Below, in pieces: positions 37,747 through 46,061 of a stretch of 64,000 nt of DNA. Source of the stretch: Aquimarina sp. BL5 (GTDB taxonomy: Bacteria; Bacteroidota; Bacteroidia; Flavobacteriales; Flavobacteriaceae). Position 1 is the first letter of the stretch; each line of letters starts with the position of its first letter. A model generated the notes under the pieces. That model had not been told where the DNA came from and ran no database searches. It saw only the letters and a program-made list of their open reading frames with translations. The translations under genes were made by a program, and so were the position numbers. The stretch is taken from contig NZ_CP031963.1 of the NCBI RefSeq assembly GCF_003443675.1, forward strand, positions 5,673,501 to 5,737,500, given 5' to 3'.

Positions 37747-38922
37747 TTACTGCAAGGTATTGAAAGCTATTACAAAAGAAATAGCAGAGGTGATAAAACC
37801 AATCATAAAAACGGTGTAAGTAATACGAAGTATTTTATATTTTCTATGAAGGACTTTGCCTAAAAAATATAGATCTTTTATCATCGTATCATAGATGTAA
37901 TCTTTATCATCCATAAGCTCGTGCATGGCCCATTTATACTCATCTAGGGGCATTTTATGAAAATTACCAAAGAATAGTAGGTTAACTTTTTTCTCCTCGA
38001 TTTCTTTACGAGTAAATTCGCCACCTGTTACATTTGGTCTTGTCGCCAATACTGATAATAGCATAGAAGCAATACTGAAAATAATGAATATCAATGTTGG
38101 GTAAATAAGATACTGGTTAGAAGGATTATCGAGTTTAGGAATCAAATTGGATAATGCCAGTGATATGATAATAGCATTTACTGATAAAAGTATATTGGCT
38201 TTTGTATCGGCAATATCACTTAATTTTAAATGGTTTCGCAAAGTGACTCTAAATAAAGTCTGGATCCCTTTTTCTGGGCTTTCCTCTTTTACTAATTTTT
38301 TAAGCTTTTCTTTTTTCTTTTTTTTCTTTAAAGCTGCTTGTTCATTTAAAATTTTCAAGAGATGCTCTTCTTTTTTGGGTTGCCATTTTTCAATAGCATA
38401 TTCGGTATAGAACTTATGTTTATTCTTTAAAAAATCAATATTAATTTTTAACCAATCACTATTACTATAGATTTCTTTACAATTTAGTTCAAATTCCTGT
38501 CGTAAGAATTCACTAGTTTCTTCAAAATATTCCTTTGCTAAATGTGAAGCATCGGCATCTCTAATTACTTGTTCTAATAAATTAGTTGGCTGGTGTTCCA
38601 TTTTGGTAGCCATTATTAATGAAGAAATTTTACTTATAATTTCTTCAGAAACATTTTGTTCTTTTAAAAAAGATGTAGAAATGCGAACACTATGTTCCTC
38701 GTGATTATCAATACTTTCTGAGTAACCCGTATCATGAAGTAAAGCCGTCAATAATAATGCTTGCGCATCTTCTTCAGAAATATTAGTGTTGTCAATAATT
38801 TCTTTTGTACTTTTAAATACTCTTTTGGTATGAGTATAATTATGATATATACAGGTTTCAGGAAGCTTTTTTGCAAAAAGATTAGAAACGAAATTATCAG
38901 TTTTTTCAACTAGGGTTCCCAT
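37747..38922 (-). CDS. HD-domain phosphohydrolase fused to Pycsar-effector-like membrane domain (DUF5706)
   Basis: A 391-residue two-domain protein. Residues 1-200 form an HD domain with likely metal ligands His27 and His31 (YHNYTHT), His63-Asp64 (LLHDTGYSE) and Asp122 or Asp124 (IRDADASHLAKEYF). A very Lys-rich linker (about 195-215) leads to residues 222-391, which resemble the DUF5706/PycTM family: TLRNHLKLSDIADTKANILL entering a first membrane segment (243-261), further segments at about 271-293 and 366-388, and the loop FGNFHKMPLDEYKWAMHELM. PycTM proteins are the membrane-damaging effectors of Pycsar anti-phage systems, activated by cCMP or cUMP. No uridylate cyclase gene is adjacent. 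The HD part may degrade or sense a nucleotide signal; this is inference. Confidence 0.85.
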   Translation of the reverse strand: MGTLVEKTDNFVSNLFAKKLPETCIYHNYTHTKRVFKSTKEIIDNTNISEEDAQALLLTALLHDTGYSESIDNHEEHSVRISTSFLKEQNVSEEIISKISSLIMATKMEHQPTNLLEQVIRDADASHLAKEYFEETSEFLRQEFELNCKEIYSNSDWLKINIDFLKNKHKFYTEYAIEKWQPKKEEHLLKILNEQAALKKKKKKEKLKKLVKEESPEKGIQTLFRVTLRNHLKLSDIADTKANILLSVNAIIISLALSNLIPKLDNPSNQYLIYPTLIFIIFSIASMLLSVLATRPNVTGGEFTRKEIEEKKVNLLFFGNFHKMPLDEYKWAMHELMDDKDYIYDTMIKDLYFLGKVLHRKYKILRITYTVFMIGFITSAISFVIAFNTLQ

Positions 38923-38963
38923 ATTATAATTTTTCAGTAACCAAAATAATTAAAAAAAAGTGA

Positions 38964-41900
38964 ATGCACCCTTTTATGAATAAAAATATACAGACCTTCT
39001 TAATAATCTTCATTTTATTATTAAACTCCTGCGCCACATACACACCTCAATATTTAGACGAAAGTTTTTCGGAAACATTACCTGATAAGGAGATAGAGAA
39101 AAGCTTCTACTTAATTGGTGATGCGGGTAATGCTAATATGAATGAGAGTACATTAGGACTTGAAGCTTTAAAACAGATTATTGACAAAGAAGATACAAAG
39201 GAAGATTACCTGATTTATTTAGGCGATAATATTTATCAAAAAGGAATGCCGAATAAAGAATCTGAAACAAGAGCCTTGTCAGAACATCGAATAGATGCAC
39301 AGGTAAATGCAGCGGATTCGTTTGAAGGAGACGTAGTGTTTATTCCGGGAAATCATGATTGGTATAATGATGGAGTAAAAGGTTTAAACCGACAAGAAAA
39401 ATATGTAAGAAAAAAAATAGATAGTAAAAAAGCATTTTTACCGTCTAAAGGATGTCCTATAGAGAGTATAGAAGTAAGTGATCAAATTCAATTAATTATT
39501 CTTGATACACAATGGTACCTTGCTGATTGGAATAAAAACCCAACAATTAATGATAATTGCGAAATTAAAACTAGAGATAAATTCCTAAATGAAGTAGCTG
39601 GAGAGCTTAAAAAACATAATAGTAAAACTGTTCTTGTTGCAATGCATCATCCGATGTTTACCAATGGACCCCATGGAGGGAGATATAGCTTTAAAAAACA
39701 CATATTTCCTACGAGAAAAAATATTCCATTACCTATTCTAGGTTCTTTAGTTACTCAAATTAGATCCCAAGGTGGTGTATCTCCTCAAGATAGATATAAC
39801 GAAAGTTATAACAAGCTGATGAGAAGATTATCAACCATAGCCAGAGATAGTGAAAAAGTGATTTTTGCTTCGGGACACGAACATTCATTACAGTATATAG
39901 ACAACAAGGGTTTGAAGCAGATCGTTTCTGGATCAGGTTCTAAAACCTCTCCTGCATCTTTGGGTAAAGATGGACTGTTTTCTTACCCTAAACAAGGCTT
40001 TGCTATACTTGACGTTTATAAGGATGGGTCCTCTAACGTACGTTTTTATGGTAATGAAAATGGTCAGGCTAAATTAGTATATCAGGATGAAGTTCATAAA
40101 CTATCCGAAGCTAATGAAATTGATGATGTGAATAATTCGTTCGATAACGAAATTTCCGCTTCTATTTATAATAAAGAAGAAACTACGAAAACTAATTTCT
40201 ATCAATCTTTATGGGGAGATCACTATAGAAATATATATAGTACAGATATTAAAATTCCTGTTGCTACATTAGATACTTTAATGGGGGGATTTACTATTGA
40301 TAGAAGAGGAGGAGGTCAGGTAACTAGATCCTTACGTCTTATAGATAAGGATGGAAAACGCTATAGTTTACGCGCGATGAGAAAGAGTGTAACACAGTTT
40401 TTACAAAAAGGTGTATTTGTAGATACTTATTTAGAAAATGGTTTCGACGATACATTTACAGAAGAGTTACTTGCAGATTTCTACACCTCTAGCTATCCAT
40501 ATGCGTTTTTGGTGGTAGGTGGATTAGCGGATGCGATTGATGTGTATCACGCCAATTCTAAAGTATATTATATACCAAAACATCCAGCTCTCGGAATGTA
40601 TAACAGAGACTTTGGTGATGAAATGTATTTCCTAGAGGAGCGTCCTGGTAAAGAACATAAGAATGTAGCTTCTTTTGGAAAACCTGATGATATTGAGGGA
40701 ACAGATGATTTGCTTAAGAATCTTAGAAAAGACGAAGAGTATCAGATGGATGAGCCTCATTATATACGTACTCGACTATTTGATATGATTTTAGGAGATT
40801 GGGATAGGCATTCTGATCAGTGGAGATGGTCTCGTTTTGATACGGATAAAGGAAAAATGTACAGACCTATACCTAAAGATCGTGATCAAGTGTTTTCTAA
40901 TTACGATGGAGGACTACTTGATGTGATAAAATTTATAGTTCCTATTACACGAAAGTTTCAGGTATACGATGAAAAATTAAAGAATATTAGATGGATTAAT
41001 GAATCAGGAATACGATTAGATAGAACATTTACGCAAAGCTCAGATATGGAGATATGGTTAGCTCAGGCTAAGTATATAAAAGAAAATCTTAGTGATGAAT
41101 CTATTGATAAAGCATTCAGAAATTTACCTTCAGAATTACAGGATGAAACGGCAGAAAGAATTAAGAAATATCTTAGAAAAAGAAGAGATGATTTAGAAGA
41201 TATCGCAGGACGATATTATAAATACCTTTCTAAACAGGTTATTATTACAGGAACAGATAAAGATGATCTTTTTGAAATTATAAGAAAGGATAATCAAACA
41301 ACAGTAAGAATTTCCAGAATAAAAGATGGGACTCCTAAAAAACCATTTTATGAAAGAACCATGTCTTCTAAGGAAACTAAAGAAATATGGATCTATGGAT
41401 TAGATGATGATGATCAATTTATAGTTACAGGAAAAGGAAAAAATCCAATCTGTACAAGAATTGTCGGTGGACAAAATAACGACATATACACTATAGAAAA
41501 TGGAAGACAAATTAGAGTTTACGACCATAAATCAAAACCAAATACAATTAAGAAAAAAGGTGGAGCCAAGTTTATCTTTAGTAATAACTATAATCACAAT
41601 ACCTATGACTATAATAAGTATATAGATAAAACAAATACACTAACACCATTGGTTGGGTTTAATCCAGATGACGGAGTCAATATTAACATTACAGATGTAT
41701 ATACAGTAAGGGGGTTTAATAATAAACCTTTTCAAAGTAAGCATACGATGAAAGCAGCCTATTATTTCGCAACAGAAGGGTATGATATATCATACAGAGG
41801 GGAGTTTGCAAATGCAGTAGGTAATTGGAACTTGTTAGTAGGAGGTAAGTATACAAGTGAGAATTTTGCTCAGAACTTTTTTGGTTTTGGAAACAATACA

Positions 41901-42680
41901 GTAAATCTTGATGATATTCTTGGTTTAGATTACAATAGAGTAAAAACTGGAATATGGTCCTTAAACCTTGGTTTTGTGAAGAACGGTAGATATGGAAACA
42001 GGTTGTCTATTACTGGATCGTATGAAGGAGTAGAGGTTCAGGACTCACAAGGTAGATTTATTACCTCTGGACTTGGTCTGGTTACTTCTGACCCTGAGTT
42101 TTTTGAAAGAAAATTCTTTGCTGGAATAGATTTAGACTATGAATATAAGAGCTTTGATGTCAGTGCAAATCCTACTAGAGGTATGCTGTTTAAACTCCAG
42201 GGAGGTTCTAAAATGAATTTGGATGATACTGACAGAACTTTTGGTTATATAAAACCGAAACTTGGATTTTATAATGCAATCACTAAAAACCGGAAACTGG
42301 TTTTAAAGACGGATGTGCAAGCAGAGTTTATGATTGGCGATGGTTTTGAATTTTACCAAGCAGCTACCTTAGGTGGAATTAACAGCCTAAGAGGATTTAG
42401 AGAAGAACGTTTTACTGGTGATAAAGCACTAGCCTTTAGTGGAGATCTTAGGTATAGTTTTAATAAATTCAAAACAGGTTTATTACCGTTGCAATTAGGG
42501 GTTTATGGAGGATATGATATTGGTAGGGTATGGTTTGATGGAGAAGATACTAACATTTGGCATGACTCTATAGGTGGTGGATTTTGGATCAATGCTGTAG
42601 ATTCAATAGCAGGACAATTCAATTTGTTTAGTAGTGACGATGGTTTACGATTTACCTTTGGATTGGGATTGAGTTTTTAA
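38964..42680 (+). CDS. Outer-membrane lipoprotein: PAP-like metallophosphoesterase, kinase-like region and Omp85 barrel
   Basis: 1238 residues from the ATG at 38964; the ATG at 38976 (MNKNIQ) may be the true start. A lipoprotein signal ends LLLNSCATY (Cys23 by the longer count). Residues 45-340 carry the purple-acid-phosphatase motif series: IGDAGN, YLGDNIYQ, IPGNHDWYND, AMHHPMF and ASGHEHSLQY. A central region (about 440-650) includes LRAMRKSVTQFL and MILGDWDRHSDQWRW then PKDRDQVFSNYD, which recalls the catalytic Asp and Asn/Asp segments of FAM20/HipA-like kinases. From about 850 to the end is a beta barrel of the Omp85/surface-antigen type with LRGFREERFTG as the signature loop and the final strand FTFGLGLSF. 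The protein presumably anchors its enzymatic parts at the outer membrane. The gene is divergent from the HD gene with only 41 nt between. Confidence 0.82.
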   Translation: MHPFMNKNIQTFLIIFILLLNSCATYTPQYLDESFSETLPDKEIEKSFYLIGDAGNANMNESTLGLEALKQIIDKEDTKEDYLIYLGDNIYQKGMPNKESETRALSEHRIDAQVNAADSFEGDVVFIPGNHDWYNDGVKGLNRQEKYVRKKIDSKKAFLPSKGCPIESIEVSDQIQLIILDTQWYLADWNKNPTINDNCEIKTRDKFLNEVAGELKKHNSKTVLVAMHHPMFTNGPHGGRYSFKKHIFPTRKNIPLPILGSLVTQIRSQGGVSPQDRYNESYNKLMRRLSTIARDSEKVIFASGHEHSLQYIDNKGLKQIVSGSGSKTSPASLGKDGLFSYPKQGFAILDVYKDGSSNVRFYGNENGQAKLVYQDEVHKLSEANEIDDVNNSFDNEISASIYNKEETTKTNFYQSLWGDHYRNIYSTDIKIPVATLDTLMGGFTIDRRGGGQVTRSLRLIDKDGKRYSLRAMRKSVTQFLQKGVFVDTYLENGFDDTFTEELLADFYTSSYPYAFLVVGGLADAIDVYHANSKVYYIPKHPALGMYNRDFGDEMYFLEERPGKEHKNVASFGKPDDIEGTDDLLKNLRKDEEYQMDEPHYIRTRLFDMILGDWDRHSDQWRWSRFDTDKGKMYRPIPKDRDQVFSNYDGGLLDVIKFIVPITRKFQVYDEKLKNIRWINESGIRLDRTFTQSSDMEIWLAQAKYIKENLSDESIDKAFRNLPSELQDETAERIKKYLRKRRDDLEDIAGRYYKYLSKQVIITGTDKDDLFEIIRKDNQTTVRISRIKDGTPKKPFYERTMSSKETKEIWIYGLDDDDQFIVTGKGKNPICTRIVGGQNNDIYTIENGRQIRVYDHKSKPNTIKKKGGAKFIFSNNYNHNTYDYNKYIDKTNTLTPLVGFNPDDGVNINITDVYTVRGFNNKPFQSKHTMKAAYYFATEGYDISYRGEFANAVGNWNLLVGGKYTSENFAQNFFGFGNNTVNLDDILGLDYNRVKTGIWSLNLGFVKNGRYGNRLSITGSYEGVEVQDSQGRFITSGLGLVTSDPEFFERKFFAGIDLDYEYKSFDVSANPTRGMLFKLQGGSKMNLDDTDRTFGYIKPKLGFYNAITKNRKLVLKTDVQAEFMIGDGFEFYQAATLGGINSLRGFREERFTGDKALAFSGDLRYSFNKFKTGLLPLQLGVYGGYDIGRVWFDGEDTNIWHDSIGGGFWINAVDSIAGQFNLFSSDDGLRFTFGLGLSF

Positions 42681-42687
42681 AAAAAAA

Positions 42688-42728
42688 AGAAGCTCCCAAT
42701 ATAAGATGCGAAAATATAAGGAGCTTCT
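42688..42728 (-). terminator. Terminator of the small secreted-protein gene
   Basis: AGAAGCTCC (42688-42696) pairs with GGAGCTTCT (42720-42728). On the minus strand the stem is followed by a run of about ten T, so it terminates the gene ending at 42771 and partly overlaps the 3' flank of the plus-strand gene. Confidence 0.7.
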
Positions 42729-42770
42729 CGGTTAAGGAACAATCAAGCTGTTCACAAAACAAAATGTTAT

Positions 42771-43058
42771 TTAAAAAAAGTCTAAAGTAGTTCTTGGTAC
42801 CGTAGTGGTTACCGTTTCAGAAATTTCTAATATGGCTTTTGATCTTGTTTCGGGTGTTTTTGTCTTATTGGTCGATGACTTTAATGTATTGGAATGACCA
42901 ATTTTGTTTTTTTCTGGAATCTTTGCGCTATTAGTTATAGATTTTTGTGTCGTGTTTTTGGTAATTCTTGTTTTATCGTTCGAAACGTTTTCTTGACAAA
43001 AAAGTAAATTACAAGAGAAAAAAGTAATTAACATTAGATAAGCTGGGGCGGCTTTCAT
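42771..43058 (-). CDS. Small secreted low-complexity protein
   Basis: A 95-residue protein with a hydrophobic N-terminus (MKAAPAYLMLITFFSCNLLFCQ) that could be a type I signal ending at FCQ or a lipoprotein signal. The mature part is almost entirely Thr, Lys, Ser and Asn (NDKTRITKNTTQKSITNSAK), predicted to be disordered and basic. No family is recognised. A terminator directly downstream supports it being a real transcription unit; composition alone would not. It could be a false prediction. Confidence 0.5.
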   Translation of the reverse strand: MKAAPAYLMLITFFSCNLLFCQENVSNDKTRITKNTTQKSITNSAKIPEKNKIGHSNTLKSSTNKTKTPETRSKAILEISETVTTTVPRTTLDFF

Positions 43059-43380
43059 ATATAAATGATGTATTTAGGGGTTAGTAAACAGAAAGATGTA
43101 TACGCTTTCCTACAAATTTCAAGTCTAAATTAAGGATAAATTAATCTGTAAATTGCTATTAGTCAGTCGAAAACAAGATTGCCTTTATTGATGATTGTTG
43201 AAAAGTAAGTTTAAGACTACTTTTTTTAATTCAGAATGAATTGGTACCACTATTTTTGTCGACGAAAGGTTAAACCTTTGGTTTAAGTGTGTAAATGTTG
43301 ATAACTTTTGAAAATATTTTTTGAGATGACTATAACCAATAAAACGTTACTAGTAAAATAAATTATTAATAAAAATTATA
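43059..43380. other. Intergenic region with a 15-nt palindrome
   Basis: The 322-nt gap between the small secreted-protein gene and the GNAT gene has no coding frame. AAAGGTT-A-AACCTTT at 43265-43279 is a perfect inverted repeat about 100 nt upstream of the GNAT start and could be an operator. Nothing else stands out. Confidence 0.35.
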
Positions 43381-43923
43381 TTGAAAACTTCCATACTATT
43401 TACGAATCGATTACAACTTAGAATTGTAACGTTATCAGATTTACCTAAAATTCATGAATTACTTTTGATTCCTGAAGTGGATCAATATAATGCCTTAGGT
43501 ATACCGACTAATAAAGAGGTTACATCGGTGTATCTTGATGAATGGGTTGAGAATTACAGAATGAGAAAAGAATTTGTTTTTACAATCAATTTACAGTCTA
43601 ATGACGAATTTCTTGGTTTAATATCTCTTCGGATAGGAAATCCAAAATATAGTATTGCTTCCATCTGGTATAAATTACATCCAAGTTTTTGGGGTAAAGG
43701 ATATGCTACGGAGGCGGCAAAAGCAATTTTGCAATTTGGTTTTGAGGAAGTTGGACTTCATAGGATTGAAGCAGGATGCGCGGTAGATAATATAGGTTCT
43801 ATTAGAGTGTTAGAAAAAATTGGAATGATTAGAGAAGGTCATAAACGTAAAGTATTGCCTCTTAAAACAGGGTGGTCTGACAATTATGAATTTGCAATGT
43901 TAGAAGAAGATTGGAAACCTTAA
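43381..43923 (+). CDS. GNAT family N-acetyltransferase (RimJ/RimL type)
   Basis: A 180-residue cytosolic acetyltransferase that begins with TTG; no ATG precedes the conserved LFTNRLQLRIVTLSDLPKIH. The acetyl-CoA-binding segment is YKLHPSFWGKGYATEAAKAI (motif A, the R/Q-x-x-G-x-G/A pattern here as F-W-G-K-G-Y-A), and GLHRIEAGCAVDNIGSIRVL then EKIGMIREGHKRK complete the RimJ/RimL-like fold. Length is typical. The substrate may be a ribosomal protein N-terminus or a small amine and cannot be assigned. It is monocistronic and convergent with a lipoprotein gene. Confidence 0.9.
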   Translation: MKTSILFTNRLQLRIVTLSDLPKIHELLLIPEVDQYNALGIPTNKEVTSVYLDEWVENYRMRKEFVFTINLQSNDEFLGLISLRIGNPKYSIASIWYKLHPSFWGKGYATEAAKAILQFGFEEVGLHRIEAGCAVDNIGSIRVLEKIGMIREGHKRKVLPLKTGWSDNYEFAMLEEDWKP

Positions 43924-43929
43924 AAATAT

Positions 43930-44817
43930 TTATTTGATACGATATTCATACAATCTCCCTTTCATGTTTTTTCTTTTTTCATCAACAATTAGAAGTGTGG
44001 AATCATTTTTAAAACAAATACCTTCTTTTTGAGAAAAATGATTGAGTTTTATCTTTTTGATTCTACCATTAAATAGATTGTCATCCTTAAAGTCAGATAA
44101 GATGAATATTTTATTATACGTAAGAAGTGCTATTTTATCTGCTGTAGAATTAATTGCTGCACCACTTATAAAACAGTCATTTGAATCATCGCAGGTTTTA
44201 TAACTTCCAATTAACGTGGCAATTTGTTTTCCTGGAGTATCAGAAACTTTATAGAGTTTTGTCACTCCATCAAATTTAGAACTTCTATTTTTTGTAAATA
44301 AATAGAAGCTTCCATTTCTATAAATGAAAGCTTCTATGTCAAAATTTTTATTCTTCTTTCCTGGGGGAAACTTCTTTTGATCCTCTAAACTGAATTCTAT
44401 TTTACTAACTTCTATATTATCCGAAAAAATATTGGATACTTTATATATAGACAGATCTTTTCTATTATTATAATTATTTCCAAAATCACCTATGTACAAG
44501 TTGTTCTGATGATCATAAGCAAGATCTTCCCAATCTACATTTTTACTATTAGGGATTTTAAGTTTTTTTACAATTTTCCCCTTTTGATTTAAGCAAAATA
44601 AAGTATTATCATTTCCAGAATCGTTAATTGCATAGAGAAGAGTATCAGAAGTAAATTTGGTTATACCCGATATTTCCTTAATATTCTTAGATAATCCATT
44701 AATGATAATTAGGTCTGTGCTATCATTTTTCTGACAACTTACAGATAGTGATATAGTTAATAATAGAAAGAAAGTTATCAGTTTCAATATGTATAGTTTT
44801 AACTTTTTTGATTCCAA
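43930..44817 (-). CDS. Propeller-like lipoprotein
   Basis: A 295-residue protein with a lipoprotein signal (LKLITFFLLLTISLSVSCQKND). The mature part has the repeated strand pattern of a beta-propeller: ISGITKFTSDTLLYAINDSG, VDWEDLAYDHQNNLYIGDFG, NFDIEAFIYRNGSFYLFTKN, ISGAAINSTADKIALLTYNK and QKEGICFKNDSTLLIVDEKR. The WEDLA and D(I/W)EA motifs resemble SdiA-regulated or esterase-like phytase-type propellers. No catalytic site is certain. Its start lies within the 3' end of dps (19-nt overlap), so translation is probably coupled, an unusual arrangement for an envelope protein and a cytosolic ferritin. Confidence 0.75.
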   Translation of the reverse strand: MESKKLKLYILKLITFFLLLTISLSVSCQKNDSTDLIIINGLSKNIKEISGITKFTSDTLLYAINDSGNDNTLFCLNQKGKIVKKLKIPNSKNVDWEDLAYDHQNNLYIGDFGNNYNNRKDLSIYKVSNIFSDNIEVSKIEFSLEDQKKFPPGKKNKNFDIEAFIYRNGSFYLFTKNRSSKFDGVTKLYKVSDTPGKQIATLIGSYKTCDDSNDCFISGAAINSTADKIALLTYNKIFILSDFKDDNLFNGRIKKIKLNHFSQKEGICFKNDSTLLIVDEKRKNMKGRLYEYRIK

Positions 44818-45251
44818 GCATTTAGCATCCAGCTTGTTTTTTCTAATTCACCAATATATGTGCCAGTAATATCTAATGTTCCATCGTCTCCTGCTTTTTC
44901 TGCTTCTTTTGTTACAAGTTTTAGTTGTTTCAAAATAGCATCGTGATCTTCAAGAATAGCAGAAACCATCTCATGATCTACCAATTTAGTATCTGCTTCT
45001 TTAATAGAAGAAGTCGTAAGATACGAACTGTAATTACTAATTGGTTTAGCTCTTAGCGTCAATATCCTTTCCGCAATTTCGTCAATTTTTAACTTAGCAT
45101 CCTCATATAGTTCTTCAAATTTTAAATGTAATTCAAAGAAATTGCGACCAGTAATATTCCAGTGAAAATTTCTAAGCTTTTGATAATACATATGATAATC
45201 TGCTAATAATACATTAAGTGCTTGTACAGTTTCTTTATTTGAATAAGTCAT
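44799..45251 (-). CDS. dps: Dps ferritin-like DNA-protection protein
   Basis: A 150-residue protein forming dodecameric shells that oxidise and store iron with hydrogen peroxide. The helix LLADYHMYYQKLRNFHWNIT supplies His30; His42, Asp57 and Glu61 (in FELHLKFEEL and LKIDEIAERI) complete the inter-subunit ferroxidase centre, at the positions expected from Listeria Dps minus one. The C-terminus (LEKTSWMLNAWNQKS) is that of the family. There is no Lys-rich N-terminal DNA-binding tail, so DNA binding may be weak. The gene overlaps the downstream lipoprotein gene. Confidence 0.94.
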   Translation of the reverse strand: MTYSNKETVQALNVLLADYHMYYQKLRNFHWNITGRNFFELHLKFEELYEDAKLKIDEIAERILTLRAKPISNYSSYLTTSSIKEADTKLVDHEMVSAILEDHDAILKQLKLVTKEAEKAGDDGTLDITGTYIGELEKTSWMLNAWNQKS

Positions 45252-45344
45252 AGTTTTTGTTTATTGGTTTTATTTTTTCAATACAAAATTACTATAATTA
45301 AACATGTTAAATTAAAGTTACAATAGTTAGTAGTAATCCGGGTA

Positions 45345-45899
45345 TTATATCAATCTATTTGTGATTTCTTTAAGAACAAAATCATAATATTTAGGATCAT
45401 GAGGGACGTAATTTGTCTTGGCATCTATATCTTTAAGATGATTCATTAAAAGTTGTATAGGAATAAGTTTAATCTCTGATACTTCTTCTTTTTGAAGCGT
45501 TAGCTCTTCTGTTGATACTTTTAATTCTGAAAGAAAAATGTAATGGAGTTCATTGTCGAATATATCTGGGCTTGGTTGTTTTTCTGAAAAATATGTTCCA
45601 ATGAAATCCAAATTCTTCTTATCTATAGTTGTACCAATCTCTTCTTCAGTTTCACGTAGTGCAGAATTATTAGGAGTTTCTCCAGCTCCTATGTGTCCTG
45701 CAACGGAGACATCCCATAAATTAGGAAAAGTATCTTTGTCTTTAGCTCGTTTCTGCAATAGTATTTTTCCATTCAGAGTATAAAACCAAATATGAACGCT
45801 CGCATGGTATAATCCTAGTCGATGAGCTTCAGATTTTAATCGAACTTCACCGGTTAGTTTTCCGTCTCTTTTTACTATGTCTATAAGTTCATCAGCCAT
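45345..45899 (-). CDS. Nudix hydrolase (IDI-like)
   Basis: A 184-residue cytosolic protein. The Nudix box is complete at residues 68-90: GHIGAGETPNNSALRETEEE then IGT, fitting G-x5-E-x7-R-E-U-x-E-E-x-G-U. HASVHIWFYTLNGKILLQKR and FPNLWDVSVAGHIGAGE resemble isopentenyl-diphosphate isomerases and the related YfcD-like Nudix enzymes; the isomerase's catalytic Cys is not evident, so hydrolase is the safer call. The substrate is unknown. It stands alone on the minus strand. Confidence 0.9.
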   Translation of the reverse strand: MADELIDIVKRDGKLTGEVRLKSEAHRLGLYHASVHIWFYTLNGKILLQKRAKDKDTFPNLWDVSVAGHIGAGETPNNSALRETEEEIGTTIDKKNLDFIGTYFSEKQPSPDIFDNELHYIFLSELKVSTEELTLQKEEVSEIKLIPIQLLMNHLKDIDAKTNYVPHDPKYYDFVLKEITNRLI

Positions 45900-46061
45900 G
45901 ATTCCATAAAAGTAAAAATTATTTAATTAATCGTAGAATTCAATAAATTTTATAAAATCATTATTAAAATCCTCTATATTGTTAAGAGTGTTTAAAGAAT
46001 ATCATAATTATATATTAAATATTTATTGCTAAATTAATATATTTATGCAAAATAGGTATAT

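Noticed and set aside
37747..38922. Complete Pycsar anti-phage operon
   Set aside because: The adjacent genes (GAF protein, phosphatase-Omp85) show no uridylate cyclase domain, so only an effector-like domain can be supported.
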